From Hyperoplus lanceolatus (taxonomy: Eukaryota; Chordata; Actinopteri; Uranoscopiformes; Ammodytidae), in contig CM049410.1 in assembly GCA_026929865.2 (NCBI GenBank), forward strand, positions 6,329,001 to 6,393,000: a stretch of DNA of 64,000 nucleotides, given 5' to 3'. A program made the translations under genes and the position numbers. Below, piece by piece: positions 53,270-64,000 of the stretch (positions within the stretch are counted from its first letter, which is position 1; every line of letters begins with the position of its first letter). The notes below the pieces were generated by a model. It was not told the DNA's origin, made no database searches, and worked only from the letters and a program-made list of their open reading frames with translations.

Positions 53270-54380
53270 GCTATGTCTACCTGGCAGCTCAGTATTGCTT
53301 GCTGAGGGTATATTAAAGAAGAGACATTTTATTACTCTCGCCCAAGCTCTCACACAGGATTTACAATCTCACAAATCTGCATTCCCCACTTTAGAGACTA
53401 TGAATATAGCTCATACGGAAGCATTTTTCATTCTCTGCATTTAGGGGATTCATTGGATTAAAATGAACTACTACCTCGCCCAGCCTTACCCACTCACTTG
53501 AGGCGCCAAGAGTACACGCTCCTTCAGCCGTTCCATCTCAGTGTCATTTTAATTACCTGCATATTACAGGGAGAACCTGACTATTACAGCCGACACCTGC
53601 TACTCAGAACTATGGGGCATACCCTGGTATTAGCATGAGGCCATGGTCACAAGCATTAAGGTGTGTAGTCATACCTATTGCTGCTTCATTCAGACAGTGT
53701 GCTTTTATATCGATAGAGGTTGGTAGAGTTTTTCCTTCTTCTAGGATGTGCCACATCGTACATTTTCACTTCCACTGTGAGAAAAAATGTGAAAAGTAAA
53801 GTCATAAAAAATGTATTCACTGTTTAATACTTTATGTTTTAATTTGAGACAATATCAGTCAAGGTCAAGTTTTTCCCTTATTGAAAGACAAATCCATAAA
53901 TCCTCTCGTGCAACTTAGTATATCACAATCCAAAGTGTAGCAAAGTGACCAAAGCCAGACACATATACAGTAAAACACACAAGGGCGAGCAAGCCTTTGA
54001 GATCCTGCAATGCTACAATTACGCTGAGTAAAATACAACAGTGACAATGTATATTTGAACATGAATGTGTATCTTTAGAGTCTAGAAATGAGTGCTGTTC
54101 TCAGGGATAAGTCTTAAGGTTAAATTTCACAAGGAAATGCAGTAGGAATAATGGGTTTGAATCCTAAAAAAAAAGTATGTAAATGCAAACTTCCGCCAGA
54201 AATGTCAGGTTATCATCATAAAATAACTATTTGAGTAAATGGTTCGTTCAAAAGATGAATTTTCAACATTGATGGAAACCTTATCATACCAATCCCCTTG
54301 CATGCCTTGTTCTACAGTATACATATTAAAGCATTCAATTCTGATCCAAAAGTAGTAGAACTACTACAAAATGCATCCTT
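53270..54380. other. Gene-free DNA between the microsatellites and a LINE fragment
   Basis: No coding match on either strand and no clear repeat ends seen. Confidence 0.4.
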
Positions 54381-54385
54381 GCATC

Positions 54386-55455
54386 CCTCCATTTGCTTCC
54401 AGTGAAATCCAGAATTACAGTACAGGATCCTATTGACTACATACAAGGCATAATATGGCCTTTCCCCTATAACATTTCTGAGCTCCTTATTCCTCACTCC
54501 ACTCCTCGCCTCACCCTCTTAGAACCTCAAATCCTGGTCTTTTATCTGTTCCTCACTCCAATTACAAAACAAAAAGTGATTGAAGCCTTTGCCGTTTTAT
54601 CCCCAACCCTGTGGAACAATCTCCCTCGTTCTGCTGAAACTTTGGACAGTTTAAAGGGTCTTTTAAAAAACCCACCTTAATACACCAGCCTCTATGTGAA
54701 GGGTGATGCCCCTTTGTGCTAGCCTGGTCCAACCAGACTATCGTACTTCATTTCATTTGTACAGAAGGTCTGGAACTGCTCTATTTGGCAAACGTTCACT
54801 CACTTGGAGGCGGGTGTCTGTTGAAATTTAAAACTATTGGATCTGCCCAGTGCCACTCTGGATCAGCCAACCAATTGCATAACGTTTGGTCGTGACGTAT
54901 GTCATGAGCCGGCTTCTGACGGTGCATTTCAGTTGAACTGGGAACTCGGAAATTTCCGACTTCACTACATAATGTAGTCTATGGATATACCGGTACCTGG
55001 CAACGGTAACTTGCTAGAGCCTAATGTTTAGTTATTTGGATGAGAAAGGTTGTTGGCGTCCATACTTTCGTGAGCAGATGCACTGGACCACAGACAGGTC
55101 GGAACTCGGAACTACCAAGTCGGAAATCTCAGAGTTCCGAGTATAAAGGAACGCAGCATTCAACTGAAACTGGAGCGCAACTTCGACGTCATCGTTCTCA
55201 GCCACTCGCTCTGTTCGCTGATTGGACGGCCGTCAATTTTCCTCAGCTAAATCCCACTAATACACCCCAGCCCCAGACTGACTACTGAAGGGAAAATTCA
55301 ATTTGGGCGGAAGTAGGTAGGCGGGCAGAGCCAGGCTACCTTTGTGCTATGCCTTTCTGTATTTTTTTTTTCAGATGCATTTGTGCATGTGTGTGCAAAG
55401 AACTTTGTAACTGTGTGTTTTTAAAATGTCTATATAAATAAAGTTTAACTTCCTC
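54386..55455 (+). mobile_element. LINE 3' end, split by an inverted-repeat element
   Basis: 54386-54680 encodes the very C-terminus of a LINE reverse-transcriptase polyprotein of the L2/Rex/CR1 kind (LPVKSRI near the start, AFAVLSPTLWNNLPRSAETL near the end, then SLKGLLKN). After a 619-bp insertion the tail resumes at 55348 with CTTTGTAACTGTGTGTTTTT and TCTATATAAATAAAGTTTAA, a typical LINE 3' terminus. It is 5'-truncated and dead. Confidence 0.75.
54720..55338. mobile_element. 619-bp inverted-repeat element inside the LINE
   Basis: It begins TAGCCTGG and ends CCAGGCTA, with CCTTTGTGC repeated directly on both sides (54711-54719, 55339-55347). An inner pair of inverted segments around CAGTTGAACTGGGAACTCGG (about 54928) and TTCCGAGTATAAAGGAAC to TTCAACTGAAA (about 55135-55166) suggests a second small element within it. 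An 8-9 bp target duplication fits a hAT-type source. Confidence 0.75.
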
Positions 55456-55459
55456 AAAA

Positions 55460-56830
55460 TAAAAGGGTAAATACAAAACACTGGACATGCACAGACAGAC
55501 AGACACAGCACTTATGAATCAAATCCTGTATCCATATCTGCTGCTGTCACTTTGTGATCCCGCAGACATGGGCTGGGACAAGGTTGGGGAAGCCAGTAGG
55601 TAACAGAAGCCAAGGGGACACACGATGGTGCCGTGACCCCTGCAGGTCAGCAGAGGCGAGTGGTAAACAGGAAGGAAATGTGAGCCAACAGGTCGACACT
55701 GACTGCTGGATGTGCTGCTGTGCGACAGCAGTACAAGATAATGTGACAAGCAGATTACTGGGGATGGACTCAAGGGCAGAGGGAGGGAGGGAGAGAGAGT
55801 TTTTCACTGACAGGCTAATTAGGTCCAGCAGACCCGCTGGGCTGACAATCTGAGAAAAATGACAAATGGCGGCAGTTGTTTGGACTGCAAGGTGAACATG
55901 CCAGAGGTCTTGATATTCTTGTTCCATCATCTGTCTGCTGCTAAATCAGCAATTAAGATGTAACAGTTCAAAAGTAAAAGAGTTATTTTAGTAGTTTTTA
56001 TTAAGTTGATGGAAAGAAATGGACTAGCTAGCAGATATCATAACTGAAATTATGTAATCAAAAAACAAAAAATCAGAGAGAAAAATATTGTTTCTAATTT
56101 GTGCCATGTTAAGAGGGTATGCTTTTGTATTATTAGAAGAGAGAGGGGAAAATGTTAACAGGGCTACATTTTGTAATACAGTTCTTAGTAGTGAGTGGTA
56201 GTAATTTAGCAGCACTTCTACAAGTTAATGATTTTGACACAAACGCAAACCCTAACCCTTTTTACGTTTGGGGCCTATCATTTACATGATAACAGCATTG
56301 CTGTCTTAAAAACGTAAACTTTTGAAACCAATTTCCAGAGTGGAATCTTTTCAAATCTCAACTCCAGCGTCACCATGTGAATAGGAATGCAGTTCCCTGT
56401 GATAAGCCCTGTCTAGGGCTTAAATATAACACTTGCCAAATGCGGGTACATTTAGTCCAAGTGAGTAGTAGGTTATTGACACCAACCTCCAATTTGCCTA
56501 GTGAAAGATGTGTGCTCTGCCGGCTTTTCTAACAACTAATAAACTTGTGTCACCACCGGTAAACAGTTTTCTACATTAAAAAACACTATCTATAGACCAG
56601 ATCATAGCAGTTAAGTTATAATACAAACAAAGCATTAGGCTGCGGCTTGACATTAATAGCATTTCACTGGACAAACGTGAGCTGACTTTTATTTTCAAGC
56701 AGAAAGGGACAGGAAGGCTGGACACATAGGTCCATGTTCACAGCCCCGCAGTGCTCCGGTCACTAGGATGTCTTTTTGAAAACGTATAGGAAAAACCTTC
56801 CCGTTTTCAGCGCGACTGTAGTTGTGTAAA
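55460..56830. other. Gene-free DNA
   Basis: No recognised gene on either strand. The stretch around 55.55-55.85 kb is less AT-rich and has frames of about 100 codons on both strands, none with a family match. Confidence 0.35.
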
Positions 56831-56839
56831 CTTGGCCTT

Positions 56840-57250
56840 ACATGACCCGTCAAGTTCCATGTATTGGTGTGCTAGTGTCATTGTCTTTTTCGTGTTTCCT
56901 ATTTTATTTTGGTAACCATTGTCTCATGTTTAATCCCATGTATTTTCAAGTTTACCTCCTGTTTGATCTCTGGCAAATGTGTTTCACCTGTGTCTGGTTG
57001 TCTCCCCTGTCTACCAGCATTTAAGTCCTCATCTTCCTTTTGTTTGTTGTTGGATCATTGGCGTGTTGGTGTCTGCCTTGTTTAAATAGTTATTGTTCTA
57101 AGCTCTAGTGTATACTGTTCCTGTCTCCAAACCGGACATCGTCTATACCTGCCAGTAAGCTCACTGCAAATAAACCCTTCACATCCCCTCTAAGCTTGTC
57201 TGTGTGCTTGGTTTCTTCACCTGCTGTCTGCACCTGAACCAGTAATAGCT
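56840..57250 (+). mobile_element. Fossil LTR, probably a solo Gypsy-type LTR
   Basis: CACCTGTGTCTGG, CAGCATTTAAGTCCTCATCT, TTGTTGGATCATTG and an AATAAA at 57169 are in the order I know from fish Gypsy LTRs. No internal retroviral genes are next to it. The ends are approximate and it appears old and broken. Confidence 0.4.
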
Positions 57251-57314
57251 GTTGCAGGCAGCAGTAGTCACCGTGAAACGTTAGGATGCAGCATTAGGCA
57301 ATACCTAACTGGTA

Positions 57315-57600
57315 ACACTTTTTAATAATGCTCATTTTGAAGTGATGCATAAGTCATTTGTAGGTCACATATAAGTCAATAGATAATGATGAACCAATAA
57401 TGTACAAAACCGCAATATATATTTGTAGATCATTAAGTGTTATCACAAATGTGTTGTAAAGCTTTTAGTAAATCATGAAATGCTCATAACACATCATTGG
57501 CAAATTATTAATAAGTCACTTACAAATATGATTGGTCGAAACTTGCCTATAGTCAACTAATAATCAAATGAATAACTATTAGAGGAAATGGAGTAACCAA
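57315..57600. repeat. Possible fragment of a common fish repeat
   Basis: CTGGTAACACTTTTTAATAATG is a familiar terminus of a dispersed fish element, followed by AT-rich sequence with repeated AAGTCA and CATTA words. The other end is not found. Confidence 0.3.
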
Positions 57601-57866
57601 GCAATTGAGCTTAACTTTACATGTATATTTGAAAACATTTTGTGGGACAGCTGCTATTATACCACTCAATTGGTCTGGATAGGCGATGTAGGATGGACAA
57701 ATAGGCCTGCCTTTCTGCTCGGCACTTCAATAATTGATGCCCTCGCTTCATTGTCACCAAAAACTCATATCAAGAAAGGAGTATCAGGCTCCTGTCTGTG
57801 TGAAACTTTAATGTGCACCCCATCTTCAGCTGATAACAAACTGAAGTGTTTGAGCCAACGGGTTAA

Positions 57867-58183
57867 AAGGTGGAACCAGCAATTCTAAGCTTGTTGTCAA
57901 AATCGGTGAATATCTCCTCGCAATCCGTTACCTGGCCGTACTGTGTGCGCTGAAAAAAAAATCCAATGTTAATACACAGCCTAGACTCTGTAAATGGGCA
58001 TCTTGCTACGGTGGGCACCAATTGTTTACATACCAGTTCACAGAGCCATAGCCTAGGTATTAATACCATATGTTTTCCAGGGCCTAAATACTACTTACAG
58101 GTAGTGAATCGTGAGGAGATAATTACACATTTTGACACATTGATTTTGTCAACCAGCATTCTTCAGAATTGCTGCCACCACCT
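57867..58183. mobile_element. Small TTAA-flanked inverted-repeat element
   Basis: Left: TTAA then AAGGTGGAACCAGCAATTCT. Right, read in reverse: TTAA then AGGTGGTGGCAGCAATTCTG. Interior segments align with 62782-63145 and 30900-31104, so this is the same family. Confidence 0.65.
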
Positions 58184-58199
58184 TTAATTGGCAGCTGTG

Positions 58200-60040
58200 T
58201 GTCTGCTGTGACTAAAGCTGATCACATTTTTGAGCCACTACCAGTCACATTTGGAGCTCAAAGGTATCGGAGATGTTGCTACCCGATAGTCTGAACCAGT
58301 AGGAACATCGTAAAAGATTTAACTGGCGTGTTAGGATGACTGAATGGGCTTTGTGAGCTCTGTGCAGGAACTTGATCCATAATGCAGGGGATGACAGCAC
58401 TGCCTCTGTTCCCTAACAAGCATTAGTCCTGAGCCTCTACTTATGATGTCTGCTTGCAGCTTCTCTTCATAAATGAATGATAGGCTATGCACATATCAAT
58501 AGCCATCCCTGAAGCACACGGACGCTCGAAGAAAGAGATTTCCTGTAGTCTATTTCCATCCTGGCTTTAGCCTATTGTTTCACCAATTGATAAGTTATAG
58601 CCTATATATACAGTGTGCTGTGTCCATTAACTGGACTAATGCAAGTTTGCAATTTTAACTAAAAGCCACACCCTGGCTTAACCCCTGAGCAGCAGTTACA
58701 TGTGCTGACTCACACTCAGACAGAGTAATGGTTGTTGAGCAGCAGTAGACTTTTCAAAACATGAACGCACAATTGGATAAGATGGCAAGATGGAGTCATC
58801 CAGAACAAACTTATTTTGACAAACTAATGGAGGCAAACTTTCCGGTTGGAGAGGACAACTAAACAATATAAATGTCAAAGTGAACTGTTGGGTCAGTGAA
58901 CACCTCATAGCATCCTTATGTAAAAGTAGATACAAACCTAAGGTCACCTGTGGTGCATTCAAAAGCACAAGTGTGTGCGTCTAACCCATATTTATGGAAA
59001 TCTTCATACAAAAATGTCAATAAACCTTTCAACTTCGGTCATGCTTTTCTTTTGCAATTTGCTCCTTTCTTTGTTTTAAAAGTACATTTCACAGGCTTTG
59101 TGACTTGTAAAGTGATACCTTTCTCCTTATAGCTGTGCATATAAATGTAACACCAACCAGCCTTCAGAATCAATATCATGCAATCCCAGCAGGCCCATGG
59201 ACTAAATGCTCAGGGATGTTATCGACCCCTTCTGTCGAAAAACCTTTACGAACCCTTTTAATGCACCTTAACTATGAATTTTAACTGTGACATCAAACTT
59301 CAAAGTAAGTGATATTCTTGACTACACTGAACCCGTGGACCACATATAGCCTACAAGGTATTAGCTGTGTTTATAGCAAAAGTTTGATCTTCTGGGAAAT
59401 ATTGGGAAAGTATTTATTGGCTCCAAGTCTGGGGTGTTGTCAGGAAAATAACCACAACTCCAGGAACTCACAACTCCCAGTCAAGAGATAGTTCGGCACT
59501 TAAGCCCATGTAAAACTTTTTTCCCGTTGCGTTTTTGTTATGCTTTCGTTTTTGTACGCATTATCAAACAACATACAACGTGTAGAGCCAAGCTACAGCT
59601 TCTTCTAACTGTTCCCAGTCTCTGAGCTATATGCCAAGCTAGCCATGTTCTGGCTGCAGTCTTATATCTAATAGACATAATTAAGATTATCAGTACTCTC
59701 CTACAACTCTCTGCCAGGGGGCTAGAAAATCACAGTTCTCCAAATGTCCAACTAGTCCTTAAAATGTCCCTTCTACATAATCAACTCTATAGGCCAATAA
59801 TCCATTGCAGTGTCAGTTCACACACTGTTTATCTGTGTCAGTAACCTGGTAAGGCTGAGTCCAAGTACGATAGCACCTACAAGGCCAACTTCAGCCCCCA
59901 TCCTACACCCATCCTACGTATACTGACAGACTCCATGTCCCTTGTTCCTACATGATTTAAAGAACTACTGTGAATAGTCAGGTTTCAGCTCCCTCGGTAG
60001 TCTCGGTTTCTCGCTCTGGTCATCAGATCTGACTGTTAGA
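58200..60040. other. Gene-free DNA
   Basis: No recognised gene or repeat with clear ends. Confidence 0.35.
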
Positions 60041-60054
60041 GCTGCCAGGTTTGT

Positions 60055-60180
<126 letters not shown>

Positions 60181-60249
60181 AACACACCAACACCAACACA
60201 CTACCACCATACCACTACTCCTAACCTCTCTCTCTCTCTCTCTAGCCAA

Positions 60250-62030
60250 ACTTCAGCGCATGGTGAATTATTCAGAGTTAACAAGCTGTTGGATCGGCAA
60301 ACTCAATTGTGCATTTTCATTAAACCTGTCTTGCCGTGACAAGCGCGGAGGAGGAGAGGATGTAGCTAAAGTGTAAAACAGCACCAAGCCAATTCTTCTA
60401 ACAGAGAGGTGACAGAGAAAAAAGATAAATGTAATGGGACGGGTCAAAGGAAAGCCATATATCAGGCAAAGGTTGTGTTGTTTGAGTCAGCCAAAAGATC
60501 ACTTGTCATTGTCAACACATGGCTGGAATGAGCTGACTGATTATTTATTGGCGTAACAAGTTGACAGTTTGTAGAACCTTAACAGTCATATATTCAATGC
60601 TTATATGCAATACTTTGAATATCTATTTATATAGGTCATGGAAACGCTGACGTCTGGCGAGACACAAGAAAACAAAAAGCAGACAGGTGGTTGAATTAAT
60701 CGCACGGTACAAAACTCCACTGCAGCCCATCTACCATGGTTGTTAATGGAAATTTATGTGTGAAATACATTTCAATTTGTTTTACATATTCCTCCCAATC
60801 TGCCTCTGAAGCTGAATTAGTAAGACAGCTAGACTGTACACTCCACCTAATAACACATAGCCCTTGTGCACACACACACATGTACACACACAGGTGTGCC
60901 CATACTAGCACACACACAAGGTTTAAACAAAGGTCACACATATATACAATCATACATAAACCCATAATAGAACCGTATTACATAACCTACTTTAATTCGT
61001 ACTATTCTAAAGGATACAATGCCTATATGTGGAATCAGTTATAGAGTCATGTCCATATACTGTATATCACAATACAATTTTTTTTATTGAAAAAGCCACC
61101 ATTAGTAGCCTAATTCTTAAAAAAAATCATCTTTATTGAGGTTTTTTCGACTGAACCATTCCTTGTGTATATGAAATGGATATGGATGACAAAAAAACTA
61201 AACAATATGATAATCTTCAGTGTAATTTTTTATTTATTTCTTGTTTGATGATAAAGAATCAGCTGTTCATAACAGCCTGCTAAAACTTCAACTGGAAAGT
61301 TGACTACATGTAAGCATTGAATTTATATTAATTGAAAAAAACTGAAATTTCACTTTTTATATTCTGACAAAATATAAGAGACGAGCTCATTGTGTTAAAC
61401 CCTTAAACCAAAGGTCACGGCAAACATTTTGAATTGAGCAAAGAATTTGATGATGTATGTAATGTAAAATGTAAATACCCACTGAAACAAGTAGGAAATG
61501 AACATTTTGTATGCCCTCTATGGGCTGAAACCTTCAAGAAGGTGCCACTCCTGAAGACATCCCAATTAGTCATGTCACAGCGGGTAGATATGATGCCTAG
61601 ATGGGAGTTGTCAAAACATCAGAAGAGGGTTTCTTGTGTATCACAGAAAATAAATAGAAGAAAAAAGAAGAAAGAATTTAAATTGATATGTCAAATTCAA
61701 AAGAAAAAAGGGGAAAAAAGGAAAAATAAGCTCAATCAAAAGTCAATGTTGATCACCAGCAATGGTCGTCTGACTGACAGAAGATATAGGTCTACTCTGT
61801 GTTAATCAGTGAACTTTCAAAGACGCTGCAAACACTATACTGTGGCGTCATCTAGCGCATTTGGGATGATGCATGCACAGAGAAATGTGATGTGATGCCA
61901 AGTAAAATGTTGCAAATCTGGATGCTTTTAGCGCCACTCTGAGAACTACTACTGCTACTACTACTACTTCTCAAATGAATGCAAAACTACTCTAACACCG
62001 CCGCAATACTTTACTCTAATGATAGGTCCA
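60250..62030. other. Gene-free DNA upstream of aimp2
   Basis: No supported coding sequence. A lysine-rich frame at 61434-61805 is noted and rejected. No pms2 exon was found on the minus strand here. Confidence 0.4.
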
Positions 62031-62054
62031 TAAGTACTTTACTGTATGTCTTCA

Positions 62055-62246
62055 GCTCTTACTTTCACCGGACGTGACGTCTATGCGGCCTCTTTCCGCC
62101 GTAACCGGTGTGCGTCGGTCGAAGGCTGCTGCTGCTGCTGCTGCTGCCTGTCAACACTACACAACCCCAGATCACGTCTGTGACCGGGATTTTTTTTGTA
62201 CCTTTTAAACTGTTTGTCTCTGACAGTCCCGTAATTGCCCTCCATC
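62055..62246 (+). promoter_or_regulatory. aimp2: Promoter and 5' UTR of aimp2
   Basis: TGACGTCT (CRE-like) near 62055 is followed by CCTCTTTCCGCC near 62088. A C followed by pyrimidines resembles a 5'-TOP start, common for translation-machinery genes. A (GCT)7-like run lies at 62126-62147. No TATA box. The start site is inferred. Confidence 0.45.
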
Positions 62247-64000
62247 ATGCCCATGTACCAGGTAAAGCCCGTCTGTGGGGGACACATTAAGACTGATTTA
62301 CCAACCTGCATGTACAACTTACCAAATGTCCACGCGCCGCAAGGGGAGAGCTGCACCTCCGAGCACGCGCTCCAGGTAACTGTTAACACATTTCATTTCG
62401 ACAAGGTTATTTTATTTCATTTTATTTTCAACTGGTTAGCTTGTGTGCTGCTCTCGTAGTTTTCCCCGCATTTCGTTAAGCTTTTCGGCTATTAATACTC
62501 ACGCCTCTCTCACGTATTAGCGTTAGCTGTCTTTAGCCGAGCGAGCTAGCTCACTTCACTCGTAGAAGAGGCTATGAGTAGTCTTACTTCTGGCTGATGC
62601 AACAGCTTCCCCACATCCCCACTGCTCCACCAAGGTATTATAAGGAGACCATTAGATACTACAAGTAACTTGTCTCCACCAAACACCAAAGTGTGTATGA
62701 TGGCGACATGACTGCATATTGGAGACCTTTACTCCAGCTGGGCTCAAATATCACGTTACTACATACTCATGTCCTGCGCTTAAAGGTGGGGTAAGTGATT
62801 TTGGAAAATGTTTGTTGACCAAATCACTTTTTGTCAAATCAGTTAATATCTCTTCACAATATGCTTCCTGTCTGAAGCCTACTGATTTTTGCGCTGATTT
62901 TTGTTTGGTGTAATTACAGCGTAGGCTCTTTAAACGGCTTTGTACATAGGGGAATGTAAACAAAGGGGGCCCACCATAGCATACATGCCCGTTTACAGAG
63001 CATATGCTGTGTATTGATACCAAACATGTTCAGCACACTTTCAGTAGGCCTACGAACAAATAGAAGAACGTGAGGAGAAATTCACTGATTTGACAAAGTG
63101 ATTTTGTCAACGTTCTCCAGAATTTCTTACTCCATCTTCAAAGACAGTCGAATGATTAGATGTACTTCACCTCTGCTGCGCTTAATTCAAGAGTGATGCG
63201 TTGCACTACATTAATCTGTCAGTTCATTTCCAAATATATAATCAAATGTGTTCCACCTCGTCAAAATACAACAGCAAAATGATACACATCAGCAATAATA
63301 ATGCATAGTAAATACACTGTTATAGTAATACAATCGTCTAGGGTTTTTTCCAGTACATTCATTGCATTACATGGTATGTAGTCTGGCTGGCCTGATATAG
63401 ACAACTAGTATCGCGCTCTCGGAAAATGGAGCCTGGAGCGTAATACTAGTTGTCAAACTCCTCCGCTTCCCCGCTGTAGCCTACTGTTTATGCTCCGCTC
63501 AGAACCGGAGACAACAGAAAGTGCAAACGTGTGTTTGATAAGGTTTGATAGTTTCCAGGTCGGCACCAAATTGCACTTTTTTGAAAGGAAAACGTTGCGG
63601 CTTCCTGGGCTTAGCGCCGTCCAAGACGATTGCGATTGGTTTAAAGAAATCAAAACAGGCCAGCCCAGTTTCCCCCCGGATACTAGAAACTAAATAGCCT
63701 GGATCCAGACCATACTACTACTAGCTGTTGGTCTGGCTGTGTGAGATTACATGGTATGCGCTTGTCTTACGGTAATATTTCCAAATGTAGCACTTTATCT
63801 TGTTAAATATAATGGTGCAAATTTACACCTGGGTTGTAAACCTGATGTGTTTAAACTATAAAATGCTCACACTGTAAAATTCCCTCTTCTGGTTTAAGCT
63901 AATAACTGAGCGATGCACTCTCTCTCTCTCTGTCTCCAGAATGGTGAGGTGGACCCAGCCGTCAGAGCTCTAGAGGCACGGCAGGACGAGATCATGAGGA
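62247..64000 (+). CDS. aimp2: AIMP2 (p38 scaffold of the multi-tRNA-synthetase complex), first two exons, cut by window end
   Basis: Exon 1, 62247-62375, encodes [20 protein letters not shown] then CMYNLPNVH and ends SEHALQ at a GTAACT donor. Exon 2 starts at 63940 after CTCCAG and encodes [20 protein letters not shown] before the window ends. Phase is 0 at the junction. The first segment matches the AIMP2 N-terminus, which by family knowledge anchors lysyl-tRNA synthetase. The second matches the leucine-zipper-like region (ALEARQDEI). The GST-like C-terminal domain lies outside the window. ATG at 62247 is chosen because MPMYQVKP is the conserved start. The intron contains two small inverted-repeat elements. 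Confidence 0.95.
62782..63145. mobile_element. Small TTAA-type inverted-repeat element in aimp2 intron 1
   Basis: Left end TTAAAGGTGGGGTAAGTGAT. Right end read in reverse: TTGAAGATGGAGTAAGAAAT. The interior has ACAAAGGGGGCCC, TTTACAGAGCATATGCTG and TTCACTGATTTGACAAAGTG, shared with 30900-31104 and 57867-58183. Confidence 0.65.
63379..63745. mobile_element. 367-bp insertion flanked by 13-bp direct repeats, aimp2 intron 1
   Basis: ATTACATGGTATG occurs at 63366-63378 and again at 63746-63758. The insert contains TAGTCTGGCTGGCC at its left and TAGCCTGGATCCAGACCATA near its right. The latter resembles the ends of the element at 54720. A perfect 12-bp hairpin stem, GACAACTAGTAT (63400-63411) and its complement (63443-63454), lies within. 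Confidence 0.5.

Noticed and set aside
55519-55930. Possible small gene around 55.5-55.9 kb
   Set aside because: Frames on both strands are of similar length, none shows a known domain, splice context or codon bias that I can support.
61434-61805. Lysine-rich 123-codon open frame upstream of aimp2
   Set aside because: No family resemblance, AT-rich low-complexity composition (runs of AAG/AAA), no splice or promoter context. Length is within what AT-rich DNA gives by chance.

Overview
The window is vertebrate nuclear DNA, almost certainly from a ray-finned (teleost) fish. It has compact multi-exon genes with GT-AG introns, very long (CA)n/(GT)n microsatellites, Tc1-like elements, short TTAA- and TA-flanked inverted-repeat elements, tRNA-derived SINEs, and a tandem set of fish-type beta-parvalbumin genes. 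I see no prokaryotic gene, operon, CRISPR array or defence system, and no new biological system. The points that merit a second look concern gene structure, promoter architecture and nested transposons.

Layout. (1) About 0.44-30.2 kb, minus strand: a complete lmtk2 gene (lemur tyrosine kinase 2) with 14 coding exons and 1536 predicted residues. I joined them by splice sites and phase, and every junction keeps frame. The last intron uses a GC donor. Its large introns carry two fold-back Tc1-like elements, SINE copies, a 1.47 kb inverted-repeat element and a 150-bp (CA)n tract. (2) 31.7-52.3 kb, plus strand: four parvalbumin-family genes in tandem, called A to D here. All have the same four coding exons (61, 133, 110 and 23-26 nt, phases 1, 2, 1). 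A is a divergent copy with no visible TATA box. B and C are classic muscle beta-parvalbumins. D is oncomodulin/thymic-parvalbumin-like. B, C and D each have a TATA box with a MEF2-type site 100-120 bp upstream. (3) 42.3-46.7 kb, between C and D: a nest of transposons inside transposons. (4) 52.3-62 kb: gene-poor DNA with microsatellites, a LINE 3' end split by an inverted-repeat element, a fossil LTR and small inverted-repeat elements. (5) 62.2 kb to the end, plus strand: the first two coding exons of aimp2, running off the window.

The genes are not one pathway. lmtk2 encodes a membrane-anchored endosomal Ser/Thr kinase, the parvalbumins are cytosolic Ca2+/Mg2+ buffers, and aimp2 encodes a scaffold of the multi-aminoacyl-tRNA synthetase complex. 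What links them is old neighbourhood: human LMTK2/OCM2 and OCM/AIMP2 lie on opposite arms of chromosome 7, whereas here they sit within 64 kb.
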